A DNA stretch of 64,000 nucleotides from assembly GCF_018228765.1 (NCBI RefSeq), contig NZ_CP073695.1:2465218-2529217 (forward strand), given 5' to 3'. Shown piece by piece: positions 1-6,742 of the stretch (the first letter of the stretch is position 1; every line of letters starts with the position of its first letter). A model generated the notes under the pieces. That model was not told the origin of the DNA, did not search any database, and saw only the letters and a list, made by a program, of their open reading frames with translations. A program made the translations under genes and the position numbers. This DNA comes from Halorubrum ruber. Its GTDB lineage: Archaea > Halobacteriota > Halobacteria > Halobacteriales > Haloferacaceae.

Positions 1-284
1 GCCTTCACCGCCTCCATCATCTTCTCCTGCTGGTCGACGCTCGTACACATCACGATCACCGCGTCGGGCCAGCGGTCCTTGATCTCGGCGGTCGCCTCGA
101 TCCCGGTCATCTCCGGCATCACGACGTCCATTGACACCGCGTCCGGCTCGTACGCCTCGAAGAGATCGACCGCCTCTGCGCCGTTCTCCGCCTCGTCGAC
201 GACCTCGAACCGGTCCGCCAGCGCGTCCCGGACGACGGTCCGCTGGAAGGAGGAGTCGTCGACGACGAGCACCCGCTCGGTCAT
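1..284 (-). CDS. CheY-like response regulator (3' part cut by window edge)
   Basis: The visible 94 residues form the N-terminal three quarters of a single receiver domain (full length about 120). The acidic pair D9-D10, the phosphoacceptor D53 in SMDVVMPEM, the T/S switch residue in MCTSVDQ near 80-83 and a lysine at position 94 all fit CheY-type receivers. It would take phosphate from a histidine kinase and signal to a partner such as the archaellum switch. No output domain is visible, but the end is missing. The start ATG at 282-284 gives the usual short beta-1 strand. Chemotaxis is inferred from single-domain form; other stand-alone receivers look alike. Confidence 0.85.
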   Translation of the reverse strand, partial: MTERVLVVDDSSFQRTVVRDALADRFEVVDEAENGAEAVDLFEAYEPDAVSMDVVMPEMTGIEATAEIKDRWPDAVIVMCTSVDQQEKMMEAVK

Positions 285-445
285 ACTCGTTCTCTCCGCC
301 AGATCGATATAAGCGCGCGGATCGCTCGGCACGACACGGGCTGGGACACGGGGACCGGCGTGGGGGCAACTCGGTGTCGGGGTGTGACCCCCTCGCAACC
401 GTCATCCCTTGTATATTCGATGAAGCATATAATGAACATGGGAAC

Positions 446-455
446 AAGGTTAAGG
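446..455 (+). promoter_or_regulatory. TATA-like box of AbrB-PhoU gene
   Basis: The sequence AAGGTTAAGG lies 24-33 bases before the ATG at 479, the normal spacing for a leaderless haloarchaeal transcript. A second AT-rich stretch (CATATAATG, about 426-434) lies further upstream and could be an alternative box. Confidence 0.4.
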
Positions 456-478
456 TGTATCCCGCGATACGGTCGCGT

Positions 479-1510
479 ATGGAAACGCGGAAGGTCCAGC
501 GGTTGGGGCCGTCGACGCTGGCGATGACCCTCCCGGCCGAGTGGGCACAGGAACACGGCGTGAACAAGGGCGACGAGGTGTCGCTGCGGATGGGCGGCAA
601 GGGGACGCTCACGGTGCTCCCCGAGTCGGTGAGCACCGAGGAGTCGGAGGCCGTCATCAACGCGGACGGGCTCGACGCGCGCTCGCTCGAACGCGCGATC
701 GTCGCGCAGTACGTGCTGGGGCGGCGCGTGATCCACGTCCGCAGCGAGGGGACGCTCGACAGCGAGCACATCAACGCGGTGTACAAGGCGGAGACCCAGC
801 TGATGGGGCTCGGCGTCATCGAGGAGACCCCGGAGGACATCTCGATCCGCTGCTCGGTCGACCCCGAGGACTTCACCCTCGACAACCTGCTCGAACGCTT
901 GGAGAACACCGGCTCGACGATGCGGGGCGAGGGCGTGAAGGCGCTCGCGCACGGCAACCCGGACCTCGCGCAGCGCGCGCTCAACCGCGAGCGGCAGGCG
1001 AACAAGATCTTCGTCCTCCTGCTCCGGCTCATCTTCACCGCCTACCAGAACCCGAACCTCGCGCGCGCCGTCGGCCTCGAAGAGGGGTTCCCCCTGATCG
1101 GCTACCGCTCCGTCGCGAAGAACCTCGAACTCACCGCGGACAACGCGGAGGACATCGCCGAGATCGTGATGGAGGCCGAGGGCCACACCCTCGACGTCGA
1201 CAGCGCGACGATGCGGCAGATCCGCGAGTTCACCGACCAGGTGGACGAGCTGACCGCGCTCGCGGTCCGGGCGGTCGTCGAGCGCGACTACGACCTCACC
1301 GTCGAGTGCCGCGACCTGTTCTCGCGGCTGGAGGACCGCGAACAGGAGATCCTCGCCGAGCTGCCGGACGACCTGGACAACGAGACGCTGCTGATGACCC
1401 GCGAGGTGCTCGTCAGCCTCCAGCACACCGCGGAGTACGCCATGCGGAACGCGGAGATCGCGGCGAACCTCGCGCTCAACGAGGCGTCGGACCACGTCGA
1501 GATAATCTGA
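479..1510 (+). CDS. AbrB/SpoVT domain - PhoU domain regulator
   Basis: This 343-residue protein starts with a SpoVT/AbrB-type DNA-binding fold (about residues 1-50: VQRLGPSTLAMTLPAEWA, then GDEVSLRM). It continues into an alpha-helical PhoU-like region with repeated acidic helices from about 120 to 340. Haloarchaeal proteins of this layout are annotated as phosphate uptake regulators. No pst or pho transport genes are nearby, so a phosphate role rests on family only. The frame stays open upstream to 131, but the ATG at 479 is chosen because it begins the AbrB domain and has a correctly spaced TATA-like box. Confidence 0.8.
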   Translation: METRKVQRLGPSTLAMTLPAEWAQEHGVNKGDEVSLRMGGKGTLTVLPESVSTEESEAVINADGLDARSLERAIVAQYVLGRRVIHVRSEGTLDSEHINAVYKAETQLMGLGVIEETPEDISIRCSVDPEDFTLDNLLERLENTGSTMRGEGVKALAHGNPDLAQRALNRERQANKIFVLLLRLIFTAYQNPNLARAVGLEEGFPLIGYRSVAKNLELTADNAEDIAEIVMEAEGHTLDVDSATMRQIREFTDQVDELTALAVRAVVERDYDLTVECRDLFSRLEDREQEILAELPDDLDNETLLMTREVLVSLQHTAEYAMRNAEIAANLALNEASDHVEII

Positions 1511-1632
1511 TCGCGACGCGTCGCCCGCGCCCCGGTCGTCGCGGGGGTCCGCCCCGGCTGTCGCGGGGGTCCCTCCCCGGCCCGTGTCGCGCGGTTCGCA
1601 TGAACTAAGTGGTCCCCCGCGAAGCGGTTCGT

Positions 1633-1815
1633 ATGAGCGAGGGTTCCATCGAATCGGACAAGGAGGTCGGCGTCGCGCTCGCGCTCGGCGCCATCGCGGT
1701 CGTCGGCGCCGTGGTGATGCTAGCGTACCCGGGACAGCTCGGGAAGGCGTGGGGGTTCGCGGGCGCGTTCGTCTTCGCGACGCTCGCCGTCGGCGCGGTC
1801 CAGCTGTTCGACTGA
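1633..1815 (+). CDS. Small two-helix membrane protein (DUF7525-like)
   Basis: This 60-residue protein has a short acidic N-terminus (SEGSIESDKEVG). Two hydrophobic segments follow, about 12-31 and 40-57, joined by a short loop (YPGQLGKAWG). It looks like the conserved haloarchaeal small membrane proteins grouped as DUF7525; function is unknown. The ATG at 1633 is preferred over the upstream in-frame ATG at 1609, which would add an unrelated Arg-containing tail. Confidence 0.6.
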   Translation: MSEGSIESDKEVGVALALGAIAVVGAVVMLAYPGQLGKAWGFAGAFVFATLAVGAVQLFD

Positions 1816-1864
1816 GCGACCGATCCGCGCCGCGAGACGGCCGACCGGTCGAAGAGACGAGAAA

Positions 1865-1874
1865 CCGTTAAGAA
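1865..1874 (+). promoter_or_regulatory. TATA-like box of the small HTH gene
   Basis: CCGTTAAGAA lies 23-32 bases before the ATG at 1897, the spacing expected for a leaderless gene. Confidence 0.4.
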
Positions 1875-1896
1875 CGTCAGACGCGTATGTCCGGTA

Positions 1897-2124
1897 ATGA
1901 GCGAGTACACCGAGGAGGAACAGCGGATCCTCGCGTACCTCACGGACAGCGTCACCCGTGGCGAGCGGTACGTTCGCTCGAAGACGATCGCCGACGCGAT
2001 CGGGCTCACCGCGAAGCAGGTGGGGTCGCGGCTCCCGCGGCTCGCCGAGAAGTCGGACGACGTCGACATCGAGAAGTGGGGCCGCGCCAAGTCGACCACC
2101 TGGCGCGTGACGCCGGACGGCTGA
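1897..2124 (+). CDS. Small winged-helix protein (DUF7123-like)
   Basis: This 75-residue protein has a helix-turn-helix arrangement: EEEQRILAYLTD as the first helix, SKTIADAIGLTAKQVGSRLP as the HTH, and a wing ending in STTWRVTP. Proteins of this size and motif are widespread in haloarchaea (DUF7123) and are presumed DNA-binding. No partner domain or target is visible. It has its own TATA-like box. Confidence 0.65.
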   Translation: MSEYTEEEQRILAYLTDSVTRGERYVRSKTIADAIGLTAKQVGSRLPRLAEKSDDVDIEKWGRAKSTTWRVTPDG

Positions 2125-2213
2125 GAGGGGAGGGTCGCGGTCGCGTCCCGACGCGCTCGCCGCGTTCCACGGATCCGTCGACGCGTTCCCCGAACCCGAC
2201 TCCGTCGACGCGC

Positions 2214-2221
2214 ATTTTTAA
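2214..2221 (+). promoter_or_regulatory. TATA box of SRPBCC-nitrilase operon
   Basis: ATTTTTAA is followed 25 bases later by the ATG at 2247, giving a leaderless transcript that would cover both the SRPBCC and the carbon-nitrogen hydrolase genes. Confidence 0.5.
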
Positions 2222-2246
2222 CCCCCGTCGCCCCAAACGGGATCGT

Positions 2247-2678
2247 ATGACCGTTCGAGTCTCCCGGACGTTCGAGTTCGACGCGCCGCCGGCCGACGTG
2301 TGGGCGTTCATCTCGGACGCGGAGCAGCGCGCGGGCGCCATCAGCGTGGTGGACTCCTTCGAGGTTCACGACGACCGGAACGCGACCTGGCACGTCGCGC
2401 TCCCGATACCGATGATCCGCTCGACGATCGACGTGGAGACGGAGGAGGTCGAGCGCGACCCCCCGAACCGAGTGAAGTTCGTCGGGAAGTCGCGGGCGTT
2501 CCGCGTCACGGGCGAACACGAGATCACGGAGACCGACGACGGCGGCTGCCGGCTCGCCAACGAGTTCGTCGTCGACGGGAACCTCCCCGGCGTCGAGTCC
2601 TTCTTCAAGCGCAACTTCGACGCCGAGCTGGACAACTTGGAGGACGCGCTCCGCGCCTCGCTGGCCTCGCCGGCATGA
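2247..2678 (+). CDS. SRPBCC (START/polyketide-cyclase-like) protein
   Basis: This 143-residue protein opens with VSRTFEFDAPPADVWAFISD, the typical beta-1/helix start of the SRPBCC (coenzyme Q-binding/polyketide cyclase) fold. It ends with a long helix FFKRNFDAELDNLEDALR lining the cavity. Such proteins bind hydrophobic ligands or act in lipid or quinone metabolism, but the ligand cannot be read from sequence. The stop overlaps the next start (ATGA at 2675-2678), so it is translationally coupled to the nitrilase-family gene. Confidence 0.75.
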   Translation: MTVRVSRTFEFDAPPADVWAFISDAEQRAGAISVVDSFEVHDDRNATWHVALPIPMIRSTIDVETEEVERDPPNRVKFVGKSRAFRVTGEHEITETDDGGCRLANEFVVDGNLPGVESFFKRNFDAELDNLEDALRASLASPA

Positions 2679-3481
2679 AGCTTGCCGGCGTCCAGCTGGC
2701 CGTCGAGGGCGGCGACGTCGAGGGGAACGTCGAGCGCGCGCTCGACCGCGTCCGGGCGGCCGCCGAGGAGGGCGCCGACCTCGTCGTCCTGCCCGAGCTG
2801 TTCGATGTCGGCTACTTCGCGTTCGACGCGTACGGCCGCGCCGCGGAGAGTATCGCCGGCGACCGGCTCGCCCGGTTCGCGGCCGCGGCCGACGAGGAGG
2901 ACGTGGCGGTGCTGGCGGGGACGGTCGTCGAGGACCTGTCGGCGTCGGCCGCCGATGGGCTCGACGTGCCGGCCGAATCGGGGCTCGCCAACGCCGCGGT
3001 GCTGTTCGACGCCGACGGCGAGCGCCGCCTCGTCTACCGGAAGCACCACCTGTTCGGCTACGGCTCCGAGGAGACGGACCGGATGGTGCCCGGCGAGCGA
3101 ACGCCCGTGGTCGAACTCGGGGGCGTCACGGTCGGGGTGACGACCTGCTACGACCTCCGGTTCCCGGAGCAGTTCCGCGCGATGGTCGACGCGGGCGTCG
3201 AGTGCGTGCTGGTGCCGAGCGCGTGGCCGTACCCGCGGATCGAACACTGGCGGACGCTCGGCCGCGCGCGCGCCATCGAGAACCTCGCGTACGTCGCCGC
3301 AATCAACGGGAGCGGCCGGTTCGGCGACGACGCGCTCTGTGGCCGGAGCGCGGTGTACGACCCGTGGGGCACCGCGCTCGCGTCGGTCGGGGACGAACCG
3401 GGCATCGTCACCGCGACCGTTGACCCCGATCGGGTCGCGACGGTCCGGGAAGACTTCCCCGCACTCCGCGACCGCCGCTGA
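2675..3481 (+). CDS. Carbon-nitrogen (nitrilase superfamily) hydrolase
   Basis: This 268-residue protein carries the full nitrilase triad: E41 in VVLPELFD, K123 in YRKHHLFGYG and C158 in TTCYDLRFPE. The family cleaves non-peptide C-N bonds (amides, omega-amides, carbamoyl groups). The LRFPE sequence after the cysteine and the short length fit the omega-amidase/Nit2-like branch better than true nitrilases, but the substrate is not determined. It overlaps the SRPBCC gene by four bases. Confidence 0.85.
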   Translation: MKLAGVQLAVEGGDVEGNVERALDRVRAAAEEGADLVVLPELFDVGYFAFDAYGRAAESIAGDRLARFAAAADEEDVAVLAGTVVEDLSASAADGLDVPAESGLANAAVLFDADGERRLVYRKHHLFGYGSEETDRMVPGERTPVVELGGVTVGVTTCYDLRFPEQFRAMVDAGVECVLVPSAWPYPRIEHWRTLGRARAIENLAYVAAINGSGRFGDDALCGRSAVYDPWGTALASVGDEPGIVTATVDPDRVATVREDFPALRDRR

Positions 3482-4144
3482 GGGCGTCCGCAGGCGCCCT
3501 TCGATCGACTTCAGGTCGAGGACGTTCCGGGTCGCACACGTCCGGATCCCACAGATCCGGATCTCACACATTTATACGCGTGAGGAACATACCGTCTCTT
3601 GCCGAAGACCGACGCTTTTCTCGTTGGGATTCGGCGTTAATCGATCCGCGCGCCCGTCCCGACCACAGGGCGGCGTCGCCGACGACAGCCTGGGGGTCCG
3701 CTGTCCGGCCGCCGCCCGTCCGCCTCCCGCCGCTTCGCCTTTCGCCCGCCTCCCCTTCCCACTTCCACCCCTTTCCCTCGTTCCCTCGACGCCTAACTTC
3801 CTCCTCGCTTCGTCCAGTTGCGTTCCCGTCTCTCCCCGAGTATCTGTACTGATAACTCGGGCGGTAGGTTCTTACGTCGCTCGGAGGAGGAGGTAAACGC
3901 CGCGGACGAATCCGGTCGGCCCCATCCCGTTCCGGGCGGGCCGGCCGGCCACTCGCTTCCACCGTCCGTCGTCCGTCGGCTTGGGTTCGGGTCCACCCGC
4001 TCCCACACCGAGCCCGAACCCCTTTCTGTACGTGTCTCGCGTCACCGGACAGCGGCGGCCATCGGAGCGTGGGACCGGGGCGCAGCCCGGGGTGCGGCGC
4101 CGAAGCGCAAGGACGAAACCCGCGGCCGACGAACCGACGGTCGA
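3482..4144 (+). other. Long intergenic stretch with pyrimidine tract and hairpin
   Basis: No convincing gene is present in these 663 bases. A TATA-like TTTATACG sits near 3570. From about 3740 to 3840 the plus strand is strongly pyrimidine-rich (mixed C/T blocks). It ends in a hairpin at 3835-3861 (arms CCCGAGTATC and GATAACTCGGG, loop TGTACT, one bulged T). A second TATA-like element lies near 4020-4027, about 120 bases before the protease gene. I looked for RNase P RNA and tRNA signatures and found none. Confidence 0.5.
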
Positions 4145-5146
4145 ATGTTTCCCCGCGAGTACCGCGGCGTCGCCTTCGTCGTCGGGCTGTTCCTGATCGT
4201 CCAGGTGGGCGCGCTGGCGCTGGTCCCCGAGTTCGCCGAGAGCGGCTATCAGGCGGTCGAGAACCCCGAGAACCCCGCCAACAGCGTGCTGTACGTCGTC
4301 GCCATCGTCGCGATGACCGGGCTGATGCTGGCGGCGTTCCGGTACGACTTCGACTGGGCGATCCGCCTGCTGATCGTCGGCACCTCGGCGTGGCTCTCGT
4401 GGTACGTGTTCTCCGCGCTCGTCTCGCCGCTCGCGGCCGCCGTCCCCGCGGTCGCGGTCGCGGTCGGCCTCCTCGTCCACCCCGAGTGGTACGTGATCGA
4501 CACCGCCGGAGTGTTGATGGGCGCGGGCGCCGCCGGGCTGTTCGGCATCTCGTTCGGCCTGCTGCCCGCGCTACTCCTCCTCGCCGTCCTCGCCGTCTAC
4601 GACGCGATCTCCGTGTACGGCACCGAACACATGCTGTCGCTCGCGGAGGGCGTGATGGACCTGAACATCCCCGTCGTGTTAGTGATCCCGCTGTCGCTGT
4701 CGTACTCGCTGCTCGACGGCGAGTCGGCCAGTGAGGAGGCGTCCGGCGTGGGCGAAGAGCCGACGTCCGACCCCGATTCGGAGGACGAGGCCGACGCGAG
4801 TCCCGACGGCGAGGACACCGCCGACCCCGCCGAGGCCGGCGACCGCGACGCCTTCTTCATCGGCCTCGGCGACGCCGTCATCCCGACGGTGCTGATCGCG
4901 AGCGCGGCGACGTTCTCGCCGGCGGCCGACCTCGCGGTCCCGCTGCTCGGCGTCAACCTCCCCGCGCTGCTCGCGATGGTCGGGACGCTCGCGGGGCTGC
5001 TCGTGCTCATGCGCTGGGTGATTCAGGGCCGGCCGCACGCGGGGCTTCCGCTTTTAAATGGCGGCGCGATCGGCGGCTACCTGATCGGCTCGCTCGCCGC
5101 CGGCGTCCCGCTGATCGAGGCGTTGGGGCTCGCAGGGATCTTATAA
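4145..5146 (+). CDS. Presenilin-family intramembrane aspartyl protease (PSH)
   Basis: This 333-residue, multi-helix membrane protein contains the two catalytic motifs of A22-type intramembrane proteases. These are YD in VYDAISVYGT (D153) and GxGD in GLGDAVIP (D243). A Pro-Leu motif (LPLLNGG, 301-307) takes the place of the PAL motif. Between the catalytic aspartates lies a hydrophilic, strongly acidic loop (about 191-235), as in archaeal presenilin homologues. It would cut membrane-embedded helices of unknown substrates. The ATG at 4145 begins just before the first membrane segment; the longer open frame upstream has no membrane or domain logic. Confidence 0.85.
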   Translation: MFPREYRGVAFVVGLFLIVQVGALALVPEFAESGYQAVENPENPANSVLYVVAIVAMTGLMLAAFRYDFDWAIRLLIVGTSAWLSWYVFSALVSPLAAAVPAVAVAVGLLVHPEWYVIDTAGVLMGAGAAGLFGISFGLLPALLLLAVLAVYDAISVYGTEHMLSLAEGVMDLNIPVVLVIPLSLSYSLLDGESASEEASGVGEEPTSDPDSEDEADASPDGEDTADPAEAGDRDAFFIGLGDAVIPTVLIASAATFSPAADLAVPLLGVNLPALLAMVGTLAGLLVLMRWVIQGRPHAGLPLLNGGAIGGYLIGSLAAGVPLIEALGLAGIL

Positions 5147-5170
5147 GTCGTTCGGATGTCCGAGTTCTTC

Positions 5171-5221
5171 TTTATAAACTGGTGATCGGTGGTGAACACC
5201 ACCGAAGCCCCAGCCGCGAGG
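5171..5221 (+). repeat. Truncated 5' end of the dispersed ~300-base repeat
   Basis: The stretch begins TTTATAAAC, has the palindrome GGTGGTGAACACCACC and ends GAAGCCCCAGCCGCGAGG, exactly like the first ~50 bases of the full copies at 5836 and 57539. The similarity stops at 5221, just before the IS-like end at 5247, so it is a broken copy. Confidence 0.7.
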
Positions 5222-5246
5222 CTGTACGACGATATGGTGTATAAAC

Positions 5247-5836
5247 GGCTCTGTTGAAATCCTATCCTTCGGACATATTATCGACTGAAACAGCCGGTCG
5301 ATTAGAGCTGCTTCCTGATCGGTAGCGGGAGTGGATATCGCAGATCGCCGTCCGCGATGTCGTATTTAAATAGTCGTGAGCGACAGCGACGGGCACTTAT
5401 AAATGACAGGCGGTGGCGCGCCCCGGTGAGCGGCCCGGAGGGCCGCGAACCGACGGTGCGAGGGAGTCGCTGGCGGCGGCAGCCGCCAGCGACGAGGCTG
5501 GGGAGGTGTGAGGTGCTGTGCGGGGCTGTGCGGGGCGGGACTCAAAGGGGCAGTCGCGAGGGCGAAGCACGCCGCAGCAAGCACCGCAGCGAGGGAGCGA
5601 CAGCGACCGAGCGAGGAGCACAGCAAGGCGCGCGAGCCGTCGCGACTGGGGCTTTGGAGATCGTCATCCCAGCAGCGCTGATCACTTATAAACAGCCGAC
5701 AGCAACACCGCTATTCTCTCTATAAATGGTCTCACTCACGACCTACGACACCTACTCCCGAAATCGCTCGTCTCTTCCTCTATACTAACCGCAACGAGGC
5801 CAAAATATATCATTTGCTGAGGATTTCGACAGGAGC
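5247..5836 (+). mobile_element. Nonautonomous element with IS6-like ends (element 1)
   Basis: The left end GGCTCTGTTGAAATCCT (5247-5263) and the inverted right end (reverse complement of 5820-5836: GCTCCTGTCGAAATCCT) share 12 of 13 bases in the CTGTTGAAATCCT core. They resemble IS6-family terminal repeats (GG..CTGTTG). The 590 bases encode no transposase. The left 90 bases also occur, inverted, at 57433-57527, and the right end matches 56871-56925. The centre (5396-5693) is a copy of the dispersed repeat. IS6 origin is inferred from the ends only. Confidence 0.6.
5396..5693 (-). repeat. Dispersed structured repeat, copy A
   Basis: The copy is bounded on both sides by CTTATAAA. In repeat orientation it reads on the minus strand. 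Hairpin 1 has its arms at 5640-5648 and 5551-5559 (9 bp). Next comes the conserved linker with TGCCCCTTTGAGTCCCGCC. Hairpin 2 has a perfect 12-bp stem (5466-5477 with 5482-5493, loop GGCA). Short open frames inside it are on all frames and are not conserved between copies. Confidence 0.8.
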
Positions 5837-6116
5837 TTATAAACCACTGATCGCCACGAACTCCCCCGAAGCCCCAGCCGCGAGGCGGCCAGACGTTCGC
5901 TGTGCTCCTCGTCGCTCGCGTCGCTCGCTCCTGCGGTGCTTGCGTCACCTCTGGTCGCCTCGCGGCTGCCCCTTCGAGTCCCGCCCAACACAGCACCGCA
6001 CCTCACACCTCCCCAGCCTCGCGGCTCACGCTTCGCGGCTGCGCCGCTCGCGTTCGCCGCGTCCCTCGCGCGGTGCTGCTCGGCCGCGGGGCGGCCTCGC
6101 AGGCACGCGCCACCGC
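5836..6116 (+). repeat. Dispersed structured repeat, copy B
   Basis: It starts with CTTATAAACC directly at the end of the IS-like element. Hairpin 1 pairs 5875-5893 with 5950-5968 (19 positions, one G-U pair). Then comes the conserved linker (CTGCCCCTTCGAGTCCCGCC, CCTCCCCAGCCTCG), and hairpin 2 pairs 6020-6025 with 6056-6061. It ends near CAGGCACGCGCC, just 25 bases from the stop of the PUA gene, so it may also act at that gene's 3' end. Confidence 0.8.
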
Positions 6117-6141
6117 AGAGAAATCACCGCAGAAAAATTCG

Positions 6142-6650
6142 CTATTCGTCGTCCGCGGAGTTTCCGTCGCGCGTCTTCACGGCGACGCCGGAGCCGAGTT
6201 CTTCGGCCTCCGTACCGGAGAGTTCGGCGCGGCCGACCCCGAATATCGCGTCGGCCTCGTTCACGACGAGGACCTCGTCGCCGGGGCGGATCCCGTCGTC
6301 GGCCGCGGTGACGAACTTCGCGAACGCGTTGCGCCCCTCGCGCACGAACGGCTCGCTCTCCTCGCCGACGACCATCCGGTGTCGCGGCTCGGCGAACGCC
6401 TCGGCGATCCGCTTCCCGCCCGCGAGCCCGAGCGTGAACCGGCCGTCGGTGCCGTACGAGACGAGCCGGTCGCCCTCGCTGCTGCCGGGGTATCGTCGAC
6501 ATCGCCGTCGATCACCTGTCGCGGGCGGCCGCCGCTCGACCGGCGCACGGTGAGCGGGGCGTCCGGCGGAAATAGGGCCTCGCCCGCGCCGGCCCCGAAC
6601 TGGTAGTCGGCGGCGGTCCGCAGGTCCGCGAGCGTGTCGGCGTCGGTCAT
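6142..6650 (-). CDS. PUA-domain protein, frameshifted by one base
   Basis: The start ATG at 6648-6650 gives MTDADTLADLRTAADYQFGA, the N-terminus seen in haloarchaeal PUA proteins. After about residue 55 the sense frame moves, and continues as GDRLVSYGTDGRFTLGLAGG through a PUA-like RNA-binding domain (PGDEVLVVNEADAIFGVGRA) to the stop at 6142. The shift is repaired by adding one G to the run 6487-6490. The predicted corrected protein is about 169 residues. PUA domains bind RNA in tRNA/rRNA modifying enzymes; here no catalytic domain is present. Confidence 0.75.
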
Positions 6651-6742
6651 GGCCGCGGTTCTCCGCGCGCCCCCAAAGCGATTGCGACACCGACCGGTCG
6701 CGGTGCGGCTCACGGCGCTCCCGGGCGCTCGCGACTCGTCGC

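Noticed and set aside
3482-4144. RNase P RNA or other known stable RNA
   Set aside because: The conserved RNase P cores (GAGGAAAGTC type and the 3' ACAGAA type) are not present on either strand.
5357-5725. Short open frames inside repeat copies (for example 5357-5725, 27156-27800, 57057-57410)
   Set aside because: They are Arg/Ser-rich, not conserved in frame between the five copies, and the substitutions preserve base pairing rather than codons.
5247-5836. Complete insertion sequence
   Set aside because: No frame between the ends encodes a transposase of useful length.
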